From Bacteroidota bacterium (lineage in GTDB: Bacteria; Bacteroidota; Bacteroidia; Bacteroidales; Prolixibacteraceae), in the NCBI GenBank assembly GCA_023488865.1, contig JAMDDG010000342.1, forward strand, positions 1 through 33,121: 33,121 nt of DNA, in the 5' to 3' direction. This document shows, one piece after another, positions 14,291 to 23,072 of the stretch; positions within the stretch are counted from its first letter, which is position 1, and each line of letters begins with the position of its first letter. A program made the translations under genes and the position numbers. The notes beneath the pieces were generated by a model. That model ran no database searches and was not told the origin of the DNA. It saw only the letters and a program-made list of their open reading frames with translations.

Positions 14291-16714
14291 ATGGTTCAGC
14301 AAAAGAGTGATTATCAACCAAAAACTGCATCAGTAAAAAACAACGGCGGAGGGAAAAGCTCCAAACATACCCGTTGGGAGAAGATTCGCGGAATTTTGGC
14401 CATTCTTCTTTTTTTCTTCACGATCTATTTATTCGTTGCTTTTATCTCCTTTCTAATACAGAATGGTGCAGATGTTAGTAATCTGGATGTGTCTATCAAA
14501 GAGCTGCTTACCAATCCCAACATCAAAATTGAAAATGCAGGCGGAAAGTGGGGCGCCGTATTGGCCAACTGGTTTATTAACAAGGGTTTTGGTTACGGGT
14601 CTTTTATTATCCTCTACCTTTTCACGGTGTTGTCGATGCGATTGGCCAAAATTGGGAAAATCTCCCTTACCAGGAATTTCGGATACGGTATCTTTTTAAT
14701 TATTTGGATCTCCCTCACTTTGGCCTATTCGTTGGCTGCCTTTTATAAAAATTCACCCATTCTGCCCGGCGGCGCATATGGTTTTCTGATGTCTCAACAC
14801 ATGAACTCAGTAATTGGAAAGCTGGGGACTTTCTTCGTCCTGTTCGGTTCGATGCTGGTCGTTGTTATCATCGCTTTTGAAGATGCCTGGGGAACGATCC
14901 TTAAATTGTTAGCCTACCGGAGGCCCCCTAAGAAGAGAGAGCTCGAATTAAGTACCGGCGACTTCGCGGTAGCGTCACAACCAGCTAAAATTTTGGAAAA
15001 GGACCGTTCTTTCTCCAAAGTAGCTGATGATGATGAGGTAAAGATCGTTTATGCGGAGGGAGATGAAGATTCCATTGAACTGGAGATGGGAGAAGTCTTT
15101 GTGGAGAACGGACCCTATTTATTGCCCGAAAAAGAGGCTGTTGCATCTGCCGGCAATAGAAATAACGAATTGGATTCCCTGGAAGATGATCCCGAAATGG
15201 AGGAAGCTGATTATGATCCTACCCTCGATCTTTCCAGGTATATTTTCCCAACCATCGATCTGCTGGAAGAGCGATCTACCGGAAATCCACAGGTGACGGA
15301 TGATGAATTAAGGGCGAACAAAAACAAGATCCTGCAGACGCTGAAGAATTACAGCATTGAGATAGAGAAAATCCGGGCGACAACAGGTCCAACCGTCACA
15401 TTGTATGAAATAGTTCCAGCTCCGGGTGTCAGGATCTCTAAAATTAAAAACCTGGAAGATGATATTGCCCTCAGTTTATCCGCCCTGGGCATCCGGATTA
15501 TCGCCCCGATGCCGGGGAAAGGAACTGTGGGGATCGAGGTGCCGAACAACAAGCCTGAAGTGGTCTCGATGCGGTCGCTGATCGCTTCCAAAGTTTTCCA
15601 GGAATCTGATTATGAACTTCCGCTGGCATTGGGCAAGACCATCTCCAACGAAACGTTTGTGGTCGACCTGACGAAAATGCCGCACATTCTGGTTGCCGGT
15701 GCAACGGGTCAGGGGAAATCTGTCGGTTTAAATGCCATCATCTCTTCCCTTTTGTACAAGAAACACCCGTCGCAGCTCAAGTTTGTCTTTATCGATCCCA
15801 AAAAAGTGGAGTTGAACCTGTACTCTGTCATCGAAAAGCATTTCCTGGCCAGGATGGAAGGAATGGAGGATTCCATTATCACGGATGTGCAGCAGGTTAA
15901 AGATACCCTGAACTCGCTGATCATTGAAATGGAGCGCAGATACGATCTGCTGAAGCTCGCCCAGACCAGAAACGTCAAAGAGTACAACGTTAAATTTATC
16001 TCCAGGCGGCTCAATCCCAACAAAGGGCACCGTTATCTCCCTTACATCGTGGTGGTGGTAGATGAATTTGCCGATCTGATTATGACAGCCGGAAAAGAGA
16101 TTGAGCTGCCGATTGCCCGCATCGCCCAGTTGGCGCGTGCGGTGGGCATTCACATGATTATAGCCACCCAGCGTCCATCCATCAACATCATCACAGGGGT
16201 TATCAAAGCGAACTTCCCTACCAGGATTGCGTTCAAAGTGGCATCCATGGTCGACTCAAGGACCATCCTGGATACTCCGGGGGCCAACCAGTTGATAGGC
16301 AGGGGAGACATGCTCGTCTCCATCGGAAACGTTTTGACCCGGATCCAATGCGCCTTTGTAGATACGCCGGAGGTAGAAGCCATAGCCAACTTCATTGGCA
16401 AACAACCCGGTTATCCTACTGTTTTTGCACTCCCGGAATACCGAAGTGATAGCTCGGATACGTCAGATGAAGTTGATTTGAAGAACCGTGATGAACTATT
16501 TGACGATGCCGCACGGATTGTGGTTTTAAACCAAACCGGCTCTACTTCGTCTATCCAACGGAAGTTCTCGATAGGTTACAACAGGGCCGGCAGGATCATG
16601 GACCAACTGGAAGCGGCCGGAATCGTTGGGGTCAACGCCGGGAGTAAAGCCAGGGAGGTACTCATTCAGGACGAAAATAGTTTGGAACAGATTTTGCGGA
16701 AACTTCCCCAGTGA
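14291..16714 (+). CDS. ftsK: DNA translocase FtsK
   Basis: The 807-residue protein has four N-terminal membrane helices (about residues 35-60, 85-115, 125-150 and 170-195) and an acidic linker of roughly 150 residues. A motor domain follows with Walker A GATGQGKS (about 470) and Walker B YIVVVVDEFAD (about 588), then a C-terminal winged-helix gamma domain (KFSIGYNRAGRIMDQLEAAGIVG). FtsK pumps chromosome ends across the division septum and activates XerCD recombination at dif. Length and layout fit Bacteroidota FtsK. The ATG at 14291 is preferred; an in-frame TTG at 14267 would add eight residues without family support. The lolA gene follows at 20 bp, a conserved Bacteroidota pair. A xerD gene lies 4 kb downstream. 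Confidence 0.95.
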   Translation: MVQQKSDYQPKTASVKNNGGGKSSKHTRWEKIRGILAILLFFFTIYLFVAFISFLIQNGADVSNLDVSIKELLTNPNIKIENAGGKWGAVLANWFINKGFGYGSFIILYLFTVLSMRLAKIGKISLTRNFGYGIFLIIWISLTLAYSLAAFYKNSPILPGGAYGFLMSQHMNSVIGKLGTFFVLFGSMLVVVIIAFEDAWGTILKLLAYRRPPKKRELELSTGDFAVASQPAKILEKDRSFSKVADDDEVKIVYAEGDEDSIELEMGEVFVENGPYLLPEKEAVASAGNRNNELDSLEDDPEMEEADYDPTLDLSRYIFPTIDLLEERSTGNPQVTDDELRANKNKILQTLKNYSIEIEKIRATTGPTVTLYEIVPAPGVRISKIKNLEDDIALSLSALGIRIIAPMPGKGTVGIEVPNNKPEVVSMRSLIASKVFQESDYELPLALGKTISNETFVVDLTKMPHILVAGATGQGKSVGLNAIISSLLYKKHPSQLKFVFIDPKKVELNLYSVIEKHFLARMEGMEDSIITDVQQVKDTLNSLIIEMERRYDLLKLAQTRNVKEYNVKFISRRLNPNKGHRYLPYIVVVVDEFADLIMTAGKEIELPIARIAQLARAVGIHMIIATQRPSINIITGVIKANFPTRIAFKVASMVDSRTILDTPGANQLIGRGDMLVSIGNVLTRIQCAFVDTPEVEAIANFIGKQPGYPTVFALPEYRSDSSDTSDEVDLKNRDELFDDAARIVVLNQTGSTSSIQRKFSIGYNRAGRIMDQLEAAGIVGVNAGSKAREVLIQDENSLEQILRKLPQ

Positions 16715-16734
16715 TGAATTGAAAATTGAATATT

Positions 16735-17400
16735 ATGAAGTTGAAAATTGCGAATATTTTAGTATTGGTTGTGGCTGCATTCATGATGTCCACCAATTTG
16801 ATGGCACAACAAGATCCGAAAGCCAAAGAGATCCTGGATAAGCTCTCACAAACGACAAAGAGCTATAAAACCATCCGGATTGAATTCTCTTTTACGCTTG
16901 AGAACAAGAAAAATAATGTGGACCAGACCAATGAGGGGGTAGTGACGCTAAAAGGAAAGAGTTACCGGTTGCACATGCCTGTGTTCAGCATGGAAATATT
17001 TTGTGACGGGACCACTGTCTGGAGTTACCTGACGGATGCCAAAGAGTGCAATATCTCGGGTGCAGAGGAGGATAAAGATGGCTCTCTCAATCCGGCAAAT
17101 ATTTTTACTATTTATGAAAAGGGATTCAATTTTACTTACATTGGAGAAGAGAATTTAACCGGGAAAACGGTGCAGGTGGTTGATCTGTTCCCGGTCGATA
17201 AATCCAAAGAGTTTGTCAAAGTGCGGCTTTACGTAGACAAGGCGAAATCGCAAATTGTCAAAGCCCAGACATTCAACAAAGACGGGAATACTTACATTCT
17301 GGTATTAAAGACGATGAAAACCAATGTTGAGTTAAAAGACGACTATTTCAAATTCGACAAAACCAAATATCCCGGAGTTGAGATCAATGACATGCGGTAA
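16735..17400 (+). CDS. lolA: LolA-like outer membrane lipoprotein carrier protein
   Basis: The 221-residue protein has a signal peptide (MKLKIANILVLVVAAFMMSTN, cleavage near LMA-QQ). A LolA/LolB-like half-barrel follows: AKEILDKLSQTTKSYKTIRIEF, then GVVTLKGKSYRL and CDGTTVWSYL. The family shuttles lipoproteins through the periplasm to the outer membrane. The start at 16735 puts the signal peptide at the N-terminus; an upstream TTG at 16726 is unnecessary. It follows ftsK by 20 bp in the same direction and is probably co-transcribed. A strong inverted repeat just after the stop ends the unit. Confidence 0.88.
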   Translation: MKLKIANILVLVVAAFMMSTNLMAQQDPKAKEILDKLSQTTKSYKTIRIEFSFTLENKKNNVDQTNEGVVTLKGKSYRLHMPVFSMEIFCDGTTVWSYLTDAKECNISGAEEDKDGSLNPANIFTIYEKGFNFTYIGEENLTGKTVQVVDLFPVDKSKEFVKVRLYVDKAKSQIVKAQTFNKDGNTYILVLKTMKTNVELKDDYFKFDKTKYPGVEINDMR

Positions 17401-17419
17401 AGTAAGTGAATAACGAAGA

Positions 17420-17460
17420 GTGAACAGTGAAAAATGGAGTGTATTTTTTTCACTGTTCAC
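17420..17460. terminator. Bidirectional terminator between lolA and pyk
   Basis: Perfect 15-bp arms (17420-17434 and 17446-17460) include AGTGAAAAA and its complement around an 11-nt loop. The A-rich and T-rich inner ends give a T-tract in both directions. It lies between two convergent genes and the right arm includes the pyk stop codon (17457-17459), so it should stop transcription from both sides. Confidence 0.75.
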
Positions 17461-18893
17461 TTTTCACTCTTCTCTTTCTTCTGGTGCATCATTTGTGCAA
17501 CAGAAGCAATCTCAATAAAAGAGGTGCCGCCCCCGACCCCAAAGTTGCCCCCAACATAAACTACCGTATCTTTTTCGGCGATGAAGCCTCTGTCAACAAG
17601 GTCAAGCAGAGAGGTTTCCACTAATTTGTGCTTGTTCTTTTTTACCACAATTTCACTGGCGAAGACGCCATAGGAGAGCGCCAGTTCCCTTTTTACTTTT
17701 CCTGTATGGCATTTGGCATAGACCGGACTTGGGCTTCTGAATGCAGAGATATAACGGGCTATCTTCCCAGTCAGCGTGTCGGTAATGATGGCAGAAACTT
17801 TCAGTTCGTTGGCCGACATCACAGCGGCTTCTGCCAAAAAAGCGGAGACTTCCCCCTCTAATCGGGGAACCGGCAAATCATTTCTCTTGTCTTTATTCGA
17901 TTCGACCTCGATGGCAACCCGGGTCATCAGTCGTACAGCTTCGACAGGATACTGTCCATAAGCAGTTTCACCCGAAAGCATGATGGCGTCGGTGCGGTCG
18001 TAGATGGCCGTTGCCACATCGCTTACTTCGGCGCGGGTAGGCCGTGGATTGGTGATCATCGAATGGAGCATTTGCGTAGCTATGATCACCGGCTTTTTTC
18101 GTTCCACACATTTTCTGATCAGCTTGCGCTGAATGGCCGGGATCTTCTCGGCAGGAATTTCAATTCCCAGGTCTCCGCGGGCAACCATAATTCCATAAGC
18201 ATAGTCGAGAATTTCATCAATATTTTTGACGCCGTCGGTATTCTCAATTTTGGCAATAATTTTTATTTTGCTGTTTTCTTCATCCAAAATTTGCTGAACT
18301 GCAAGCACGTCTTCTTTGTTCCTCACAAATGAGTGGGCAATAAAATCAAGGTCGTTCGCAGCCGCCCATCTGATAAACTGACGGTCTTTTTCAGTAAGGG
18401 AGGGGAGGTCCAATGATAATCCGGGAACATTGATGCTTTTCCTGTTTTTGATGAACCCATCGTTTCCAATTATAGCAATCAGCCGGTCATCGGTTTTCTC
18501 CACGATAGTCAGTTCCAACTCTCCGTCGTCAATCAGCACGGAACTTCCTACCGGGATATCGCGTGCAAAATTGGGGTAGTCGACCACGAGCAATCCCTCT
18601 CCCGATGGTTCGTCACCCCCTTTGATCGCAATCCGCTCCCCTTTGCTGATTTTAATGGGTTCTACGATATTTTTGGTGCGTATTTCAGGACCTTTGGTAT
18701 CCACCAGGATCGCCAGACAGTCGCAAACCGATCTCACATTGTTGATGATCTGCATGGCCGACTCAGGGGTCTGGTGGGCCGTGTTGATCCTGACCACATT
18801 CATCCCGGCCTCCATGAGGGAGGATAAAAATTCAGCGGAACATTTCTTATCCGATATGGTGGCAACAATTTTGGTATGTTTTGTTCTGTTCAT
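17457..18893 (-). CDS. pyk: Pyruvate kinase
   Basis: The 478-residue protein converts phosphoenolpyruvate and ADP to pyruvate and ATP at the end of glycolysis. Visible family motifs are MNVVRINTAHQTPE, VDTKGPEIRTK, KIENTDGVKNIDEI, the signature MVARGDLGIEIPAEKIP, and MLHSMITNPRPTRAEVSDVATAIYDRTDAIMLSGETA. The ATG at 18893 begins MNRTKHTKIVATI, the normal N-terminus; an upstream TTG extension is not conserved in style. aroQ lies 66 bp upstream in the same direction, an arrangement common in Bacteroidales, so the two are probably co-transcribed. Confidence 0.96.
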   Translation of the reverse strand: MNRTKHTKIVATISDKKCSAEFLSSLMEAGMNVVRINTAHQTPESAMQIINNVRSVCDCLAILVDTKGPEIRTKNIVEPIKISKGERIAIKGGDEPSGEGLLVVDYPNFARDIPVGSSVLIDDGELELTIVEKTDDRLIAIIGNDGFIKNRKSINVPGLSLDLPSLTEKDRQFIRWAAANDLDFIAHSFVRNKEDVLAVQQILDEENSKIKIIAKIENTDGVKNIDEILDYAYGIMVARGDLGIEIPAEKIPAIQRKLIRKCVERKKPVIIATQMLHSMITNPRPTRAEVSDVATAIYDRTDAIMLSGETAYGQYPVEAVRLMTRVAIEVESNKDKRNDLPVPRLEGEVSAFLAEAAVMSANELKVSAIITDTLTGKIARYISAFRSPSPVYAKCHTGKVKRELALSYGVFASEIVVKKNKHKLVETSLLDLVDRGFIAEKDTVVYVGGNFGVGGGTSFIEIASVAQMMHQKKEKSEK

Positions 18894-18959
18894 TTTTGGT
18901 GTGTAAGAAAAATATTCAGGACTTCGTTCAAAATGCAGGGAAGCCAATACCGTTAAAGC

Positions 18960-19388
18960 TTAACCGAGGTCTGGTTTTAAAAAGCTCTCTATTCCAAGCC
19001 GGTAAGAATCGAGGGAGAATCCCATGATGCTACCTTTGCAGACTGGTCCGATTAAAGATTCGTGCCGAAAAGACTCGCGGGTCAGAATATTGGAGATGTG
19101 GACTTCAACTACCGGTGTTGTGACAGCAGAAATAGCATCCCTGATGGCAATGGAGGTGTGAGTATAAGCTCCTGCATTAATTACAATCCCATCGGCCGAG
19201 AAACCCACTTTTTGGATAAAGGAGACGATCTCCCCTTCAATATTCGACTGGAAATAATCCAGTTCAATTTGCGGAAAGTGGGGCTTTATTTTTTCGAACC
19301 ACGCTTCGAATGAAGTGTCGCCGTAAATTCCCTTCTCGCGCTTGCCCAATAAATTGAGGTTTGGTCCGTTGATGATGCTGATCTTCAT
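18960..19388 (-). CDS. aroQ: Type II 3-dehydroquinate dehydratase
   Basis: The 142-residue protein opens with MKISIINGPNLNLLGKRE and contains FQSNIEGEIVSFIQ, INAGAYTHTSIAIRDAI and VEVHISNILTRESFRHES. These include the catalytic Tyr-containing loop region and the ExHISN and H-S motifs of type II dehydroquinases. It dehydrates 3-dehydroquinate to 3-dehydroshikimate in the shikimate pathway, as a dodecamer in the cytoplasm. Length is typical (140-150). It lies upstream of pyk on the same strand and diverges from the degraded segment and xerD. Confidence 0.96.
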   Translation of the reverse strand: MKISIINGPNLNLLGKREKGIYGDTSFEAWFEKIKPHFPQIELDYFQSNIEGEIVSFIQKVGFSADGIVINAGAYTHTSIAIRDAISAVTTPVVEVHISNILTRESFRHESLIGPVCKGSIMGFSLDSYRLGIESFLKPDLG

Positions 19389-19697
19389 ACTTGTTTGTTT
19401 TTTGATGTCAAGATTGCCCTCTGGTTGTTTTGGATGAAAAACTTAACGAAATTCGGAAAAATAATCGAGTGTGTCTAAATAATTGATCTATTTAATTTAA
19501 TGCATCGGTCTATATGTCCTGTTAACCAGGTGAAATGAATGCGTTCGACTTCCGGTTTGAAATACTTATGTTTATTCGAAAAGGGGTATCTTTGGGCTGG
19601 GCATTGTTCCTTTTCTTAATCAGGGAGTTTCAACAATTTCCTCCGGCAAATTCGGACCCCTCAACCAGGTTTGCGCCGGCGTTAACATCCACTTTAA
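19389..19697. other. Intergenic stretch with no intact gene
   Basis: No intact gene is visible. A short plus-strand frame at 19535-19720 has no recognisable family and overlaps a possible minus-strand SDR tail. Any aroQ promoter must be near 19437-19444 on the minus strand, where TAAGTTTT is one base off TAnnTTTG; this is weak. Confidence 0.4.
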
Positions 19698-19710
19698 CAC
19701 CGGTCACGAA
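19630..19710 (-). pseudogene. Possible C-terminal tail of a short-chain dehydrogenase
   Basis: On the minus strand the frame from 19710 reads FVTGVKVDVNAGANLVEG and stops at 19630. VTGxxxxVNxG is how short-chain dehydrogenase/reductase proteins end. No more of an SDR is found upstream; stop codons occur within a few codons. It would be a 27-codon relic abutting the glycosidase remnant. The match is short and could be chance. Confidence 0.3.
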
Positions 19711-20462
19711 AAAGATTTAGACCTGATGCCAGGATTATCGGGCCAACCACATCCGGGGTACCGATCCCATTTATCGAATCGTTTGTGGCTTCGGGTGTAC
19801 TGGAATATCTGGATGCAATGAGTGTCCCTCCCTACCGCAATTACGCCAAGTCGCCCGAAACGGCTATCGAAGATTACAATAAGTTGCGCACATTGATTGA
19901 TCGCTATGCACCTGCCGGGAAAAAGGGGATGCCCATAATCAGCAGTGAATGGGGCTATTCCTCCGCCACCAAGGGCGTTTCGCAGGAGGTACAGGCTGCC
20001 AGCGGCGTCAGGATGCAATTGTCCAATCTGCTTTATGGAATACCGGTTTCCATCTGGTATGACTGGAAAAACGACGGTGATGATCCTGCCGATCATGAAT
20101 CAAACTTTGGCACTGTCACTTCCAATTTGGAGCCAAAACCAGTGTATGCCGCGATTCAGTTGATGAACAAACAGTTAAAAGGTTTCACATTGGTACGTCG
20201 GATTGAACTTAAAAACGGAAACGACTTTGTACTGCTATTCAAAAATAAGGAAAATAAATATAAGATTAGCGCATGGACCGCGGATTCCGCCCATTCTGTC
20301 CTGTTAGATAACAATATGCCAAAAATCAAGCGTGTAGCTGCCATAGATGGAAATGGTAATGTTTTGAAATTGAGGGCAGAACGGGGTAGGCTTTCTTTGG
20401 ATTTGAAAGCGTTGCCACAATATATTTCCATTGGCCTCTTTCCTGACAAATTTGGAAAATAA
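19698..20462 (+). pseudogene. C-terminal part of a glycoside hydrolase (clan A-like), 5' truncated
   Basis: The open frame after a stop at 19695 reads PDARIIGPTTSGVP, FIESFVASGVLEYLDAMSV, PYRNY, then PIISSEWGYSS and GIPVSIWYDWKND. This is the second half of a TIM-barrel glycosidase of the GH5/GH39 type, where the glutamate in SSEWG is the likely nucleophile. A C-terminal beta-domain follows. A complete enzyme would have the acid/base half upstream, but the DNA before 19698 is unrelated. Start codons exist (GTG at 19785), but a product lacking half the barrel should not be active. I treat it as a remnant of roughly 250 codons. Its composition matches the core genome rather than the AT-rich island. 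Confidence 0.65.
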
Positions 20463-20612
20463 GTAAGTTGAAATCGCAACCCAACAAATAAAACTGTAAA
20501 TTGCTGTAAATTAATTAAGTATTTGTTATTTAAACGAGATAAAGTATTGGTTATTGAGCTGTTTTGCAACTGTTACCCAAACAAAATTGACCATTATTTG
20601 TTTAAATCAAAA

Positions 20613-21521
20613 ATGAAGGTTATGAACTGGGCAGAAAGCAAAAAAAAGGCTATGAAATTTTTGAGATTGGAAAAATCCCTTTCCCAAAATTCTGTTAGTG
20701 CTTATTTGAATGACATAAACAAGTTGATTTCTTTTTTAGAAGAAAACTATCCGACTGTTACGCCAGAAACGGTAAAATTAGCCCTGCTCAGAAAATTTGT
20801 CGAATGGATGAATGACAAGGGGGTGAGTCCAAGAACGCAAGCCCGGACGATCTCCGGGATCAAATCGTTCTACAAATTTCTTCTGATTGAGGAGGTTGTA
20901 GAGAATGATCCAACTACGCTTTTGGAATCTCCCAAGATTGGGCGAAAGTTGCCGGATGTCCTTACCGACAGAGAGATCAACCTGTTGATCGACTCCATTG
21001 ATTTGAATAAACCTGAAGGGCTCCGGAACAAAGCCATTCTTGAAACACTTTACAGTTGCGGGCTGAGGGTATCTGAATTAGTCAATCTGCGTCTGTCGAA
21101 CCTGCATTTCGAACAGGAATTCATTAAAATTGCCGGGAAGGGAGAGAAAGAACGATTGGTCCCCATCAGTAAACGGGCCATCGACGACATTAGAAAATAC
21201 ATAGTAAACTACCGCAGAAAATTAAAAATTGATAAACTGAGCGAAAATATCCTGTTTCTCAACCGCAGGGGACGAAAATTGAGCAGGGTAATGATTTTCA
21301 CTATTATCAAAAACCTGGCAGAAAAAATAAAGCTTGAAAAAAGCATCAGTCCACATACTTTCAGGCACTCGTTTGCCTCAGCGCTGGTGAAGGGAGGGGC
21401 CGATCTTCGGGCTGTTCAGGAAATGTTGGGGCATGAGTCTATCCTTACGACCGAAATCTATACTCACTTGGATAAAGAATTTCTGAAGGAAACGGTTAAC
21501 AAGTTTCACCCAAGGTCATAA
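20613..21521 (+). CDS. xerD: Tyrosine recombinase XerD
   Basis: The 302-residue protein has a core-binding domain (about residues 5-90; SKKKAMKFLRLEKSLSQNSVSAYLNDINKL). The catalytic domain has all key residues: Arg in CGLRVSELVNL, Lys in GKGEKERLVP, HxxR in PHTFRHSF, His in LGHESILTTEIYTH and the Tyr nucleophile in IYTHLD. XerD with XerC resolves chromosome dimers at dif, triggered by FtsK. Length and position next to aroQ-pyk fit the housekeeping gene of Bacteroidales rather than an island integrase. The ATG at 20613 is chosen, with 20622 possible; a TTG-type extension to 20523 has no family support. Confidence 0.92.
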   Translation: MKVMNWAESKKKAMKFLRLEKSLSQNSVSAYLNDINKLISFLEENYPTVTPETVKLALLRKFVEWMNDKGVSPRTQARTISGIKSFYKFLLIEEVVENDPTTLLESPKIGRKLPDVLTDREINLLIDSIDLNKPEGLRNKAILETLYSCGLRVSELVNLRLSNLHFEQEFIKIAGKGEKERLVPISKRAIDDIRKYIVNYRRKLKIDKLSENILFLNRRGRKLSRVMIFTIIKNLAEKIKLEKSISPHTFRHSFASALVKGGADLRAVQEMLGHESILTTEIYTHLDKEFLKETVNKFHPRS

Positions 21522-21553
21522 TTTTAAAGTATAGATTTGATACCCGGCAATTT

Positions 21554-21590
21554 ACAGAAAGGGCGTTGATTCATTCGACGCCCTTTCTGT
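21554..21590. terminator. Hairpin after xerD
   Basis: ACAGAAAGGGCGT (21554-21566) pairs perfectly with 21578-21590 over an 11-nt loop, 33 bp after the xerD stop. No long T-tract follows, but the CCCTTTCT arm and position suit a terminator. Confidence 0.65.
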
Positions 21591-21674
21591 TGCTGATGAA
21601 TATAAAAAACATTAATTCATCGTTAAGTTTTTCCCCGCTTATCGCTGTTCTGGAAGTCAGCGTTTTTTTTTACA

Positions 21675-21682
21675 TAGCTTTG
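21675..21682 (+). promoter_or_regulatory. -7 element TAGCTTTG for the aminotransferase gene
   Basis: An exact TAnnTTTG match lies 38 bp before the GTG start at 21721, predicting a leader of about 30 nt. A clear -33 TTTG is not seen. Confidence 0.5.
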
Positions 21683-21720
21683 CAATCAAGTTTTTTATAA
21701 ATAAACTAATCTTCAATAAA

Positions 21721-23016
21721 GTGGATCAGCAAGCAATCACATTGAATGAGGTGATTCAAAAGAGCAACCCCTCCATTTTTGAATTACTCTCCGAAAGAGG
21801 TAAAAATATTTTCTTTCCAAAATTAGGGATCTTAGCACAGTCGGCACAGGCGAAAGGCAAAGATATAAATGCTACCATTGGGGAAGCCGTTGAAGATAAC
21901 GGGCATCCGATGCACCTGTCTGAATTCAATCAATTGATCAACCTTCCGGATACCGCTGTTTTCCCCTATGCACCCAGTTTTGGAAAACCTGATCTGAGAA
22001 ATAGCTGGAAATCTTTTATTTATAAGAAAAATCCTTCATTGGGCGAATCGCCGATTAGTTTGCCTATTGCAACCAATGGCATTACGCACGGCATAAGCAT
22101 ATCTGCATACCTTTTTGTAGATGAAGGAGATACAGTAATAATCCCAGATCTATACTGGGAAAATTATTCCCTCATCTTTGAGAATAGCTATTTGGGTAAA
22201 ATTGATAATTTCCCGCTTTTCCACAAGGGGGGCTTCAATCATGCTGCCATGGCAGCGAAGATGGAGCAATCCACCGGTAAAATCATCCTGTTACTTAATT
22301 TCCCGAACAATCCATCCGGCTATACCCCTTTGGAAAGTGAGATCGGGAAAATTGTTGATTTGATAAAAATTCAGGCTGAAAAAGGTAAAAAAGTGGTCGT
22401 TTTGATTGACGATGCCTATTTTGGACTGGTTTACGAAAAAAACGTTTTCACAGAATCCATCTTTACCAGATTGGCCACACTCAACGAAAACGTGCTGGCA
22501 GTCAAGCTGGATGGTGCAACCAAAGAGGATTATGTGTGGGGCTTCAGGGTCGGGTTCATCACTTTTGGTGTAAAGAATGGCACTCAGGCCGTTTATGAAG
22601 CATTGGAAAATAAAACTGCGGGCGCTGTTCGTGGTAACATTTCCAATATCAGTCATCTTTCGCAGTCGCTTTTGCAAAAAGTGTATGCTGCTGAAAATTA
22701 TGACAAAAGCAAAGAAGAAAAGTTCAAGATCCTGCATTCCAGGTATGAGAAGATCAAACAAGTATTGTTGGATCCAAAATATAGCCGCTATTTTTCAGCC
22801 TTGCCCTTTAATTCGGGATATTTTATGTGCATTGAATTGAAGGATGGACTGAAGGCAGAGGAGGTAAGGAAGATCTTGCTGGAAAAATACAGTACGGGTG
22901 TTATTGTCTTCGGTAATTTGATAAGGATTGCATTCTCTGCAGTACCGGAAGCGAAGATCGAACAGTTGTTCGAGAACATTCACCTGGCCTGTCAGGACTA
23001 TTTGGATAAAAAATAA
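21721..23016 (+). CDS. Class I/II PLP-dependent aminotransferase
   Basis: The 431-residue protein has the fold-type I aminotransferase pattern: NFPNNPSGYTP, VVLIDDAYFGLVYEK and KLDGATKEDYVWGFRVGF. In the last segment TK supplies the likely PLP lysine and GFRVGF the phosphate/carboxylate-binding arginine. The substrate cannot be read from sequence. The start is a GTG at 21721: no in-frame ATG lies between the predicted transcription start and residue 60, and the N-terminus MDQQAITLNEVIQKSNPSIF has a normal helix. It lies 56 bp before pckG in the same direction, so amino-acid carbon could feed the same C3/C4 node. Confidence 0.85.
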   Translation: MDQQAITLNEVIQKSNPSIFELLSERGKNIFFPKLGILAQSAQAKGKDINATIGEAVEDNGHPMHLSEFNQLINLPDTAVFPYAPSFGKPDLRNSWKSFIYKKNPSLGESPISLPIATNGITHGISISAYLFVDEGDTVIIPDLYWENYSLIFENSYLGKIDNFPLFHKGGFNHAAMAAKMEQSTGKIILLLNFPNNPSGYTPLESEIGKIVDLIKIQAEKGKKVVVLIDDAYFGLVYEKNVFTESIFTRLATLNENVLAVKLDGATKEDYVWGFRVGFITFGVKNGTQAVYEALENKTAGAVRGNISNISHLSQSLLQKVYAAENYDKSKEEKFKILHSRYEKIKQVLLDPKYSRYFSALPFNSGYFMCIELKDGLKAEEVRKILLEKYSTGVIVFGNLIRIAFSAVPEAKIEQLFENIHLACQDYLDKK

Positions 23017-23072
23017 TTTCAGGTTAGCTGAAATCGATAGATAGATTAGATTCATTAAATAAATGCAGATTC

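Noticed and set aside
20613..21521. Tyrosine recombinase as the integrase of the dnd island
   Set aside because: It sits 6.5 kb from the island among core genes, next to the aroQ-pyk pair as in other Bacteroidales, and has XerD length and motifs.
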